From BOG-234 sp036272235 (GTDB lineage: Bacteria; Acidobacteriota; Terriglobia; Bryobacterales; Bryobacteraceae), in NCBI GenBank assembly GCA_036272235.1, contig DATAZF010000039.1, positions 6,586 through 70,585 on the forward strand: a DNA stretch of 64,000 bases, written 5' to 3'. Every line of letters begins with the position of its first letter. The first letter of the stretch is position 1. Position numbers and translations under genes: made by a program. The notes beneath the pieces were generated by a model, which saw only the letters and a list, made by a program, of their open reading frames with translations, searched no databases and was not told the origin of the DNA. Below are positions 1 through 7,582 of this stretch, piece after piece.

Positions 1-2234
1 TCGATCTTCAGATTCGAAACACCCACGTGCCGATATGTGAAATCGTAAAAAAGCGTGATCGATTTCGAATAGTGCTGCGTGAGTTTGACGGTGGCTTCTT
101 CGCGTTTGGATTGAAAAGTCCTGACGTCGAACGTATCGTCATACAACACCGAAAAGGACGCATCGAATTTCGGCCAGTTGAAAATCCTCGGCACCAGATA
201 GTTGATGACGCCGCGCCGTTGCAGCGTCGATACCACGCCCTGCAAGCTCAGCGTCTGGGCGCTGCCGAAAAGGTTCAGGCGGCTGAGGGCGAGCGAGACC
301 CGCGGGCTTACTCCGGGCGCACCGCCGGGGTCGGAAAGATCCGTCACCGCATTGCTGCCGCCGATGCGCGCGAATTGCAGGCCGAAGCCGGTCGTGATCG
401 AATAGCGGCGCGCTTCATCCAGATCGTAGACAACGTACTTGCTGTCCTCATCGCCGTTCGGATTCTGAATCGCCATGTTGACCTGCGAGAAAATGCCCAG
501 ATCGTAGAGCTTTTTCTGCGAATCCGCCATTGCGGCCGGCGACAGGGGGTCTTTCGGATTCAAGTCCATCTGCTGGTTTACGAGTTTCGGGCGCGTGGTT
601 TCGAGGCCTGTGGTTACAACCTGTCTCACAAACTGCTGGCGCCCCTCGTCGATCAGGAATTCGAGATCGATTGTGTGCGGGCGCGGGCCCGGCTTCGAAT
701 TCCACTCGAAAGTCGCGTTGGGAAAACCGTTTTCCCCATACCGGCGGATGATCGTCTCGCGGTCCGTCGCCACGTTGAACTCGCTGAAGACCTGGCCCGC
801 CTGCGAGCTGAGGGAAGAGACGATCTTTGAAAGATCGAGTTTGCCCGCCCCTTTGATGTTGAGCGAAGCCACCGAGTATTGCGGCCCTTCGGTGATGGTC
901 AGAAACAGCGCGAGGTCGCCGACCTTCCCTTTGTAATCGTCGACTACTCGCGACGTAACCGTCGCGTCGCGGAACCCGTTCGATTCGTAAAGATCCTTGA
1001 TCGTTTGTATGTCGCGCTTGACGTAGGCCTCGCTGTAGCGCCCGCGGCGGAACGCGAACGATTTCGGGGTGAGGAACAGCCTCTCATGGATCGTCTTCTG
1101 GTCGAAGTATTTGTTGCCGGAAATGTCGAGGAAAACGAACGTGTGGCGCTTCCCGCGCTCGATCGCATAGGAAATTTCCGTGACGCCGTTCTTCACGGTG
1201 CGTTGCTGGAATTCAACAGTGACGTCAGAATATCCCTGGTTCTGAAAGTAATCCCGCAAGTTGTTCCGGCCCTCGGTCAGCAGATCCTCATCGACGGTGT
1301 GCTCCTCGAACACCGGTACATTCTCGCGGAGTTGTCTTTTCGAAATCTTCGTCCCGGGCGTCGTGATGGTCACCGTGGGCCCCGGATTCACGGTGATCCG
1401 CGGTTTGCCGTTTTTTCCATCCGCGTCGATCCCGTTCAACACAACAGTTGCGAGCAGGCGGTTGGAATTCTCGTACTTCAGCCGGACATCGTCAATCCCC
1501 TTGCGGGTCCGGTTCAGAGTGATCCCTCTGTAACCCGGAAGCAGAAAACGATGCCAGCGAGTCGCCTTCGTAATCGCGTCGCCGCTCAGCACGGAGGTGT
1601 CCCCGGAAACCAGGGGTGTCTCATAGTGTGCGCGCTTTCCGGTTTTGATCACAAATGTTACAGCGACTTGCTGGTAAGTGTCGTCATATTCGAAGTGCGG
1701 ATCGATTTGTGGATCGAAATAGCCGTCTTCGATCAGCAATTTGCGGATGTTGTCTACGGCGGGCGCAATCTGCGCCACATCGAAGCGATCTCCCAGCGCC
1801 AGTCTCGAAGCGTTCACGATCTGGCCCGCGTTCGGTGGCTCGGCGAAATCCTCCTTTGCGCTGACATTGCCGATGAACCAGCTGTTTTTCGTAATGAAGG
1901 TGACGGTGAGTCCGCCCGGGGCCGTCGTGACATCCGCCTGGATGTCTTCATAGCGGCCCGTCGAATAGAGCCACTCGATCGACGAGCGGATGCCGGCGGC
2001 TGTATAAGTCTGCCCCGGCTTCAACGGCAGCATGCCGGCAAGCCCGGCGCCTTCGACCGGCTGTTGAGCCGGGTCGAAAGCCACATTCACAACCTTCTGC
2101 CCTTCAAACTGCGCTGCGGGTGTTTCCGGGCTTTGCTGCGATAAGTTCTGAGCGCGGATTCCCGCTTCGAATCCAAAGCTGAGCAGCAAAACGGCCATGA
2201 TGCTTTCGACATAGCGACGCCGCACCAGTTTCAT
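1..2234 (-). CDS. BamA/Omp85-family outer membrane protein, C-terminus cut by window edge
   Basis: Reading the minus strand from an ATG at 2234, the frame stays open to the left edge (about 744 codons), so the end of the beta-barrel is missing. The N-terminus has a hydrophobic signal sequence. Several POTRA-like repeats follow, with typical signatures such as GNKYFDQKTIHERLF, NQGYSDVTVEF and NGFRDATV. The last part, around FSVLYDDTFDV, alternates aromatic and polar residues as barrel strands do. Omp85 proteins insert or translocate outer-membrane proteins. Several POTRA domains suit BamA or a TamA-like paralogue. I cannot tell which, because the barrel is truncated and no skp, lpxD or bamD lies beside it. 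Confidence 0.8.
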   Translation of the reverse strand, partial: MKLVRRRYVESIMAVLLLSFGFEAGIRAQNLSQQSPETPAAQFEGQKVVNVAFDPAQQPVEGAGLAGMLPLKPGQTYTAAGIRSSIEWLYSTGRYEDIQADVTTAPGGLTVTFITKNSWFIGNVSAKEDFAEPPNAGQIVNASRLALGDRFDVAQIAPAVDNIRKLLIEDGYFDPQIDPHFEYDDTYQQVAVTFVIKTGKRAHYETPLVSGDTSVLSGDAITKATRWHRFLLPGYRGITLNRTRKGIDDVRLKYENSNRLLATVVLNGIDADGKNGKPRITVNPGPTVTITTPGTKISKRQLRENVPVFEEHTVDEDLLTEGRNNLRDYFQNQGYSDVTVEFQQRTVKNGVTEISYAIERGKRHTFVFLDISGNKYFDQKTIHERLFLTPKSFAFRRGRYSEAYVKRDIQTIKDLYESNGFRDATVTSRVVDDYKGKVGDLALFLTITEGPQYSVASLNIKGAGKLDLSKIVSSLSSQAGQVFSEFNVATDRETIIRRYGENGFPNATFEWNSKPGPRPHTIDLEFLIDEGRQQFVRQVVTTGLETTRPKLVNQQMDLNPKDPLSPAAMADSQKKLYDLGIFSQVNMAIQNPNGDEDSKYVVYDLDEARRYSITTGFGLQFARIGGSNAVTDLSDPGGAPGVSPRVSLALSRLNLFGSAQTLSLQGVVSTLQRRGVINYLVPRIFNWPKFDASFSVLYDDTFDVRTFQSKREEATVKLTQHYSKSITLFYDFTYRHVGVSNLKI

Positions 2235-2267
2235 CCTAGCAACGCCATGGCCGAAGCCCCTCTGCAC

Positions 2268-2302
2268 AAAAATGGGGTCCACAGGCGAATCTGTGGACCC
2301 CA
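2268..2302 (-). terminator. Rho-independent terminator
   Basis: A perfect 12-bp inverted repeat (TGGGGTCCACAG at 2273-2284 and its complement at 2291-2302) encloses a 6-nt loop. Read on the minus strand it is followed by TTTTTG (2272-2267). It lies just after the stop of the 2332-3162 gene and before the BamA-like gene start at 2234, so it should separate the two units. Confidence 0.85.
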
Positions 2303-2331
2303 ATACGAATACGAACTCGCTCGAAGCCGCG

Positions 2332-3162
2332 TTACTTCGATTCAGCCGCCTTGGCGCCGTCCTGTGTGGCCTTGATGTGGCCCTCGAAGAAGTCTTTGTT
2401 ATTTTCCTCGCAGGAGTATTCCATGATTTCCCAGTCGGGGCGCAGAGTGAATGTCCTGTCGTTCTTCCATGGCTTCGTGTACGTCACGGGGTCATCAATG
2501 GTGATCTCGTAGGCGATATGGCCGAGATCGGTTCGAGTATAGCGCTCGATGACGTGCAGCTTGTCGCTATGCGGATGACCGATGGTGTCGAGACGGGTGC
2601 GGCCGTTGAAGTTGACTGTGTCGAGAACGAGCGTATCCCCATCCCAGCTGGCTATAGTGTCACCGAACCAGGTAGGCGTCGTGCTCTTCGAGTGCGTGGG
2701 TGAGAACTTTGCGATGTGGAACCAGGTGTTCTGTTCCCAGAGGAATCCGACGTACTTCGAGTTCTGCATGATCTGCAGAGGGTCGGGCGAGTTGACCGAC
2801 CGCACGAGACCAAATGGCATGCAGCTTCCGGTGTAGTCGCCGTTGGCCGGATCGTAAGCGAGCCACTGCTTTTCACCGAGCGGCGTGAAAGGAAGAGCGA
2901 CAAGGCCCTTCTGATCCTTCGCCATGTTCGGCAGGTCGCGGAAGAGCCCGCCGCCTTTGAAATCGCGGCTTTCGCGCGCCATGTCGGGAGTATACGGGCG
3001 CGCCCAGACGCCGCTGAAATCCGGCTTGCCATCGGCCAGGCGCGGCGTGGGACCTTCCGGTGGTTTCGGTCCTCTGCTGCCTCTGCCCTGCGCAAAGGCA
3101 GGAACCGTCATCGCCACTACAGCGACACCGGTGGCCATCCATTTGAAGAATTGCTTGCTCAC
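2332..3162 (-). CDS. Secreted protein of the acidobacterial 'DGKPDFSGVW' family, function unknown
   Basis: A 276-aa protein with a GTG start at 3162, preceded by CAGGAGA at a good distance. Residues 1-25 form a clear signal peptide ending AFA|QG. A Gly/Pro-rich linker and the motif LADGKPDFSGVW follow. From memory, this motif marks a family of secreted proteins abundant in Acidobacteria with no assigned reaction. The body is rich in Trp and Tyr (for example WLAYDPANGDYTGSCMPFG) and has two Cys (in SCMPFG and YSCEENN). It lies 33 bp downstream of the DUF6152 gene and is probably co-transcribed with it; a strong terminator follows. I infer a periplasmic or extracellular role but cannot name one. 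Confidence 0.75.
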   Translation of the reverse strand: MSKQFFKWMATGVAVVAMTVPAFAQGRGSRGPKPPEGPTPRLADGKPDFSGVWARPYTPDMARESRDFKGGGLFRDLPNMAKDQKGLVALPFTPLGEKQWLAYDPANGDYTGSCMPFGLVRSVNSPDPLQIMQNSKYVGFLWEQNTWFHIAKFSPTHSKSTTPTWFGDTIASWDGDTLVLDTVNFNGRTRLDTIGHPHSDKLHVIERYTRTDLGHIAYEITIDDPVTYTKPWKNDRTFTLRPDWEIMEYSCEENNKDFFEGHIKATQDGAKAAESK

Positions 3163-3195
3163 GTCGAAATCTCCTGTGGGCTTCCAGCGCCCTGC

Positions 3196-3621
3196 TTACT
3201 TTTCCTGGCCTTCGGCAGCGCGCGCCTTCGGGCCGCCGTCGTCCGCGGATCCGGCGAATACCATGTGGCCGTTGGGCAGCGTCACTGACCGCGCATTGCA
3301 CGTGTTCGTGCCGTCTTTTGCGCGCCGCCCATCGATGGTGACCGTGTCACCTTCTTTGAGTGCGTCGCGGGTCCAGCCGTTGCGGGTCAGCGAATTCGGC
3401 GGGCCGCCTTCGCACTGCCACCGAATCGTCTTGCCGCTCTCGTCTTTCGAGTCGAGATACACCCAGATATGCGGATTCTGCCACTCGACCTTGACCACCG
3501 GTCCTTTGAGCATTACCTTTTTGCTGTCGTCGAACTCAGCGGCGAAAGAGTGGTGAGCCAACATGGGCAGCGCGGCAGAGAGCAACATCCCCGCCATAGA
3601 AACAACCAGCTTCGTTTTCAT
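3196..3621 (-). CDS. DUF6152-family secreted protein
   Basis: About 141 aa from ATG 3621, which has GGGAGG upstream and opens a proper signal peptide (MKTKLVVSMAGML...LPMLAHHS). An earlier in-frame ATG at 3687 would add a non-hydrophobic leader running through an AT-rich palindromic region, so I reject it. The mature part starts HHSFAAEFD and contains VKVEWQNPHIWVYLD, the hallmark of DUF6152. The fold is likely a small beta-barrel and the function is unknown. It is first in a two-gene unit with the DGKPDFSGVW protein, a pairing I recall from Acidobacteria. The C-terminus is Lys/Gln-rich and probably disordered. Confidence 0.8.
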   Translation of the reverse strand: MKTKLVVSMAGMLLSAALPMLAHHSFAAEFDDSKKVMLKGPVVKVEWQNPHIWVYLDSKDESGKTIRWQCEGGPPNSLTRNGWTRDALKEGDTVTIDGRRAKDGTNTCNARSVTLPNGHMVFAGSADDGGPKARAAEGQEK

Positions 3622-3654
3622 CCAACAACCTCCCGTGCAGGCCACCGGCCTGGC

Positions 3655-3740
3655 TATATCAATATATGTCATATAAATATATGCCATCCGGGCAAATAAA
3701 ATTCAGACGCACGCTATCACGCCCGCGCCGGGAGTGTCAA
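3655..3740 (-). promoter_or_regulatory. Candidate promoter and palindromic operator for the DUF6152 unit
   Basis: On the minus strand an exact TTGACA occurs at 3740-3735, with a weak -10 candidate (TAGCGT) 18 nt further on. Between there and the start codon lies an AT-rich block (3655-3683) unlike its GC-rich surroundings. It contains CATATA-AA-TATATG (3670-3683) and ATATG-T-CATAT (3664-3674), overlapping inverted repeats of the kind bound by dimeric repressors. PadR-type operators are similarly AT-rich; that comparison is inference. Confidence 0.4.
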
Positions 3741-3778
3741 GCCGAACAGACGGGAGCCGGAATATTCAATAATCGGGC

Positions 3779-4174
3779 ATGCTGACCAACGCGGACATCA
3801 AAGAAATTGCCGCTCGGGCATCCGAGGCTGCTCGCGGTATTCCCTGCGCCATGTGCCTTGCGATTGTCGACAGCGGCGCGAATCTCGTCTACTTCGAACG
3901 CATGGATGACGCCATGCTCGGCAGCATCGAAACGGCCATCCGGAAAGCTCGCAGCGCTGTGCTTTTCAAGCGTCCGACCAAGGTTTTCGAGGAGATGCTG
4001 GCCGGCGGGCGCGCCGCGATCCTGAGCCTCCCGGACGTGATGCCGATAGAAGGCGGCGTGCCTCTCATGCGCGATGCAGCCGTCGAAGGCGCCATCGGCA
4101 TCAGCGGCGGCACAGCTCAGCAGGATGGCGCTGTTGCCAACGCGGCTGCCGAATTTTTGCAGGTCCGAAAATGA
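3779..4174 (+). CDS. GlcG/HbpS-family (DUF336) protein
   Basis: A 131-aa protein, the full usual length of the GlcG/HbpS family. It opens with LTNADIKEIAARASEAA, continues with the family core CLAIVDSGANLVYFERMD, and has the late glycine-rich stretch GVPLM...GAIGISGGTAQQDGAVA. Members are small cytoplasmic or secreted proteins; HbpS binds heme, and GlcG accompanies glycolate oxidase genes. No glycolate or heme genes are adjacent, and no signal peptide is present, so the role is open. It is transcribed divergently from the DUF6152 unit and followed 56 bp later by an ECF sigma factor. Confidence 0.85.
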   Translation: MLTNADIKEIAARASEAARGIPCAMCLAIVDSGANLVYFERMDDAMLGSIETAIRKARSAVLFKRPTKVFEEMLAGGRAAILSLPDVMPIEGGVPLMRDAAVEGAIGISGGTAQQDGAVANAAAEFLQVRK

Positions 4175-4230
4175 AGATCCGAAAAATCGCGTAACCTTTT
4201 CCTGGATCCTCAGTTTTCCTGAGTGTAAGG

Positions 4231-4821
4231 ATGAACACCGCGGATCAGAGCGGCGACCACGAACGCATGACGGCGGTCGCGCGCGGCGACCTTTCCAGTA
4301 TGGGAGAAATCTATCAGAACCGCCATCGCCCGCTTTTCCGGTTCTTCTATCGAATGACGAGCAGGCAGGCGCTGGCGGAAGATCTCGTCCACGAAGTCTT
4401 CCTGCGCATGATCCGTTACCGTCACACCTACCAAAGGGAAGGGGCGGAGGAGAAATCATCCGGAGGATTCGAGGCGTGGATGTACCGGATCGCCCGCAAC
4501 ACGCTCGTCGACCATGCCCGCAAGCACAGGCACGAGGTGGCGCCGGGTGAAGGGGAGCTTGAAGAAATCGTGAGCGCAGTGCCAAACCCGTTTGAGACCG
4601 CCGTGAAACGGCAGGATCTTGCGCTGCTTTACAAAGCGATGCGCGATCTGCCCGAGGACAAACGTGAACTCCTCGTGCTCGCGCGCTTTCACGGTCTCAA
4701 CTACGAGCAGATTGGGGAGATTCTCGGCTGCCCGGTGGGAACCGTCAAGGGCCGCGTGTTCCGGGCGATGAAAGAGCTGGGAGCGATTTATTCAGATTTA
4801 TCGAAGGAGAAAGCATCATGA
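4231..4821 (+). CDS. ECF-type RNA polymerase sigma factor
   Basis: A 196-aa protein with sigma region 2 (YQNRHRPLFRFFYRMT...AEDLVHEVFLRM, then WMYRIARNTLVDHARK) and region 4 (LPEDKRELLVLARFHGLNYEQIGEIL...GTVKGRVFRAMKEL). The length and two-domain plan fit extracytoplasmic-function sigma factors. Its stop codon overlaps the start of the next gene (ATGA at 4818-4821), which encodes a zinc-type anti-sigma factor, so the two are a regulator pair. The downstream DUF4097 proteins are probable targets or accessory envelope proteins of the same stress circuit. Confidence 0.95.
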   Translation: MNTADQSGDHERMTAVARGDLSSMGEIYQNRHRPLFRFFYRMTSRQALAEDLVHEVFLRMIRYRHTYQREGAEEKSSGGFEAWMYRIARNTLVDHARKHRHEVAPGEGELEEIVSAVPNPFETAVKRQDLALLYKAMRDLPEDKRELLVLARFHGLNYEQIGEILGCPVGTVKGRVFRAMKELGAIYSDLSKEKAS

Positions 4822-5624
4822 CGTGCGCCCGCGCGAGGGAACTGATGCCAGGCGTTTGGTCTGGAGAACTGGCGCAGAACGAACTGGATGCGGCTGACGC
4901 GCCCGCGTTCCGTGAGCATCTCGCGATCTGCGTCGACTGCAGCGCCGAAATGGCGTCGCTCGGTGGTTTGTGGGAGCGGCTGGCCGATATCCCGGTGCCC
5001 GAACCGGGGCGGGCGCTGCATGCCCGCTGGGAGACAACGCTCGAAGGACTCAGCGCCGCGGCGGCGGTCGGGAAACCCGCGCCCCGCCGCTGGTCGTTCG
5101 CCAACTTCTGGCCGCGAAATCCGGTGTGGCAAGCGGCCGTCGCGCTGGCTTGTCTCGTCGTGGGCGTCGTGGTCGGAACCAGTTTGCCGCGCCAGGGTCA
5201 GGAGATCGCAAAGCTCCACGAAGAGATCGCCAACACACGGGAAATGGTGGCGCTCTCGCTGCTGCAGCAGCAGTCCGCCACGGAAAGATTGCGCGGCGTA
5301 AATTACACCGGCAGCCTGCAGAGGATGGAGCCCGATGTCGTTACAGCGCTCACCGATGCCGTCGAGCACGACTCGAGCGTCAACGTGCGGCTGGCGGCGA
5401 TCGATGCCCTGTCGAAAGCCAGCAGCCCGGCGGTACTGCAGTCGCTCACGCAGTCGCTGACCCGGCAGGATTCGCCGATGGTCCAGGCTGCGCTGATCGA
5501 CTACCTTGTCGACGCGAGAGACCACCGGGCGGTAGGCGCGCTGAAACAGCTGGCGGCGCAGCCGGATCTCAACCCCACTGTGCTGGAGCGCACGCACTTC
5601 GCGCTGCAGCAACTGAGCAGGTAG
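4818..5624 (+). CDS. Membrane anti-sigma factor: zinc finger, one TM, HEAT-like C-terminus
   Basis: A 268-aa protein overlapping the sigma gene by 4 bp. It carries a ZAS-type motif with C3, H34, C38 and C41 (EHLAICVDC), the cytoplasmic zinc anti-sigma signature. A transmembrane helix lies at about residues 103-123 (WQAAVALACLVVGVVVGTSL), followed by a short coiled-coil stretch (EIAKLHEEIANTREM). From about residue 168 there are helical repeats of HEAT type (NVRLAAIDAL, PMVQAALIDYL, ALKQLAAQ). Cytoplasmic N-terminus to periplasmic repeat domain is the expected topology. I infer that the HEAT-like part senses a periplasmic ligand or partner; such a tail is less common than a plain linker. Confidence 0.88.
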   Translation: MTCARARELMPGVWSGELAQNELDAADAPAFREHLAICVDCSAEMASLGGLWERLADIPVPEPGRALHARWETTLEGLSAAAAVGKPAPRRWSFANFWPRNPVWQAAVALACLVVGVVVGTSLPRQGQEIAKLHEEIANTREMVALSLLQQQSATERLRGVNYTGSLQRMEPDVVTALTDAVEHDSSVNVRLAAIDALSKASSPAVLQSLTQSLTRQDSPMVQAALIDYLVDARDHRAVGALKQLAAQPDLNPTVLERTHFALQQLSR

Positions 5625-5729
5625 ACGGAGAAGTGGCCAAAGGTGACAAAAGGCCTGGTCGGGCTGAATGCCTGCCCCAGTTGGTGGCGCAGACGGTTTC
5701 GCCTGTGTCCCGGGAGAAAGAGAAAAAAT

Positions 5730-6605
5730 ATGTACTATCAGAAAATCGCCATCGCGATCACAGCGTGTGCGCTCGTTGCTACGGTTCTCGATGCCGCGCG
5801 GGACAACTGGAATAAAGAAGCCCGCGAGGCCATCCGCCACACTTTTACGAACGACAAGACGCTCGACGTCGACAACGTGGACGGCACAATCCAGGTGATC
5901 GGCGACGGCGGAAACAGCATCCGTGTCGACGGCGAGGAAATCATCCGCGCCGTGGATCAACCGGCCCTCGATCGCGCCAGACGCGAAGTGAAACTCGACA
6001 TCAATGAGAAGGATGGCGTCGCCCAGCTTTACGTCAACGGGCCCTTCCGCAATAACAGCAACCACTCAAGCGACGACCACGGCTTTCACGTGCACTTCGA
6101 CTCCCGCCAGTATGAGACGACGTTTAACTTCACCATCCACATACCGCGCGAAACGGCCTTGCAGTTGCGCGCCGTGAATGGCGAAATCAAGACCGAGGAA
6201 ACGCGCGGCAAGTTCGATGTCCACGGCGTCAATGGGGCCGTGACGATGACGGGCGTCGCCGGTTCCGGCACCCTGAAAACAGTGAATGGGCGCACGGCGA
6301 TCGCCTTCCGCGAGAGCCCCAAAGCGTCCTGCGACTTTCAGACGGTGAATGGAGCCATCGAAGCGTCGTTCCCGCCGAATCTCGCCGCCGATCTCCGGCT
6401 GAAGACTCTGAACGGCCAGGCCTTTACCGACTTCAATGCGACGGAACTGTTGCCCAAAACCTCCGAAGCACCCGAGAATTCGCGCGGCCGGCGCGTTTAC
6501 AAAATCAATCACACCAGCAGTGTCCGGATCGGGGCCGGCGGTCCCGAGTTGAGCTTCGAGACGGTGAACGGTGACATCCGCATCAGGAAAGAGGCAGTTA
6601 AATGA
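5730..6605 (+). CDS. DUF4097-family beta-strand-repeat protein (first of pair)
   Basis: About 291 aa from ATG 5730, which has GGGAGAAAGAG upstream and opens a signal peptide (MYYQKIAIAITACALVATVLDAA). An in-frame ATG at 5643 lacks these features. The mature part repeats short strands such as LDVDNVDGTIQV, VNGEIKTEETRGKFDVHGVNG, TVNGRTAI and TVNGAIEA, the VNG/VDG-centred parallel beta-helix pattern of DUF4097. Known members are secreted or membrane-facing proteins often coupled to sigma/anti-sigma pairs; the biochemical role is unknown. It overlaps the following paralogue by 4 bp (ATGA). Confidence 0.85.
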   Translation: MYYQKIAIAITACALVATVLDAARDNWNKEAREAIRHTFTNDKTLDVDNVDGTIQVIGDGGNSIRVDGEEIIRAVDQPALDRARREVKLDINEKDGVAQLYVNGPFRNNSNHSSDDHGFHVHFDSRQYETTFNFTIHIPRETALQLRAVNGEIKTEETRGKFDVHGVNGAVTMTGVAGSGTLKTVNGRTAIAFRESPKASCDFQTVNGAIEASFPPNLAADLRLKTLNGQAFTDFNATELLPKTSEAPENSRGRRVYKINHTSSVRIGAGGPELSFETVNGDIRIRKEAVK

Positions 6606-7465
6606 AGCGCGTATCCATTCTAGGTTTTTCCTTTACTCTTCTCGCGGCGGTCGCGGCTGCACAAACGCCGCCCACTCCGCCGACTCCTCCCGGTGCTCCG
6701 GGCGCGGCCGGGCAGGACAGGGTCACCGTGCCGCTGTCGAGTCCGTCGCAGCCCATGACGCTGAAAGCGCGCCTGGTCTCCGGCAGCATTATCGTCACCA
6801 CAGGCACCAGCGGCCAGGTTGTGGTCGAATCGGAATCGCGCGGCCGGGAGCGTGGACGCGACCGCGATCGCGGCGTTCCCCCGGGCATGCACCGCATCGA
6901 CGCGGGGGGGCGCGGCTTCAACGTCGAGGAGGATCATAACGTCGTCACCGTGATCCCCGATATGGGCGGTCAGTCCGTGAACCTGAACATCCAGGTCCCG
7001 GTGAACACTTCGGTCGACCTCGGCACCGTGAATGGCGGTCACATCGACGTCACCGGAATCAGCGGCGATCTGAACGTGGAGAACGTCAACGGGGCCGTGA
7101 ACCTGAAGAATATCTCCGGCGCAGTGGCGGCAAACACCGTTAACGGAAGCCTGACCGTGAGCCTCGATCGCGTGACGCCGGATAAACCGATGTCGTTCAG
7201 CTCTCTCAACGGAAAGGTCGACGTCACGCTGCCGGGCGACACGAAGGCGAAACTGCGTCTGAAGACGACCAATGGCGCGGTCTACAGCGATTTCGATGTC
7301 AAGATGGAAGCCGACAATAGCAAGCCCGTCATCGAAGACGGACGCGGCCAGGGCGGCAAATACCGCATTCGCATGGACCGCGGCGTCTACGGCTCGATCA
7401 ACGGCGGCGGCCCCGAGTACTCCTTCCAGACCATGAACGGCAGCATCCTCATTCACAAGAAGTAG
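6602..7465 (+). CDS. DUF4097-family beta-strand-repeat protein (second of pair)
   Basis: A 287-aa paralogue of the preceding gene. It has a signal peptide (MKRVSILGFSFTLLAAVAAAQ), a Pro/Gly-rich linker (TPPTPPTPPGAPGAAG) and an Arg/Asp-rich segment (about residues 78-92). The repeated-strand domain follows, with VNGGHIDVTGISGDLNVENVNG, VNGSLTVSLD, LNGKVDVTLPG, TNGAVYSDFD and a terminal MNGSILIHKK. The tandem pair after an ECF sigma/anti-sigma unit suggests one envelope-response operon (4231-7465). A small hairpin follows at 7486-7505. Confidence 0.85.
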   Translation: MKRVSILGFSFTLLAAVAAAQTPPTPPTPPGAPGAAGQDRVTVPLSSPSQPMTLKARLVSGSIIVTTGTSGQVVVESESRGRERGRDRDRGVPPGMHRIDAGGRGFNVEEDHNVVTVIPDMGGQSVNLNIQVPVNTSVDLGTVNGGHIDVTGISGDLNVENVNGAVNLKNISGAVAANTVNGSLTVSLDRVTPDKPMSFSSLNGKVDVTLPGDTKAKLRLKTTNGAVYSDFDVKMEADNSKPVIEDGRGQGGKYRIRMDRGVYGSINGGGPEYSFQTMNGSILIHKK

Positions 7466-7485
7466 CGACTGGGCGGCGCCGGGAA

Positions 7486-7505
7486 TTCATCCATGTCCGG
7501 ATGAA
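7486..7505 (+). terminator. Weak hairpin after the DUF4097 pair
   Basis: Perfect 7-bp arms (TTCATCC and GGATGAA) with a 6-nt loop lie 20 nt after the stop codon. There is an A-rich rather than T-rich tail on the plus strand, so it may terminate poorly or only protect the mRNA end. Confidence 0.35.
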
Positions 7506-7528
7506 CGAAAAATAATTCGCCCACACTC

Positions 7529-7556
7529 TTGTAAGTCGCAGCAGCGATCTTATACT
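7529..7556 (+). promoter_or_regulatory. Candidate sigma70 promoter for the acylation operon
   Basis: TTGTAA (7529-7534), a 16-nt spacer and TATACT (7551-7556). The -10 matches 5 of 6 consensus bases and the -35 matches 4 of 6. Predicted transcription would start near 7563, about 20 nt before the MBOAT start at 7583. It is the best-looking promoter in front of any operon in this window. Confidence 0.5.
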
Positions 7557-7582
7557 CAAATCACTCGCTGTCTCGCGTTTGC

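Noticed and set aside
879..2144. 421-codon open frame on the plus strand
   Set aside because: Antisense to the BamA-like gene, whose minus-strand frame gives clear POTRA motifs and a signal peptide; the plus frame has no recognisable domain.
3622..3687. N-terminal extension of the DUF6152 protein
   Set aside because: The extra residues are encoded by the palindromic AT-rich region; the downstream ATG has a strong ribosome site and opens a signal peptide.
4788..6065. 425-codon minus-strand frame
   Set aside because: Antisense to the anti-sigma and DUF4097 genes; an artefact of codon bias.
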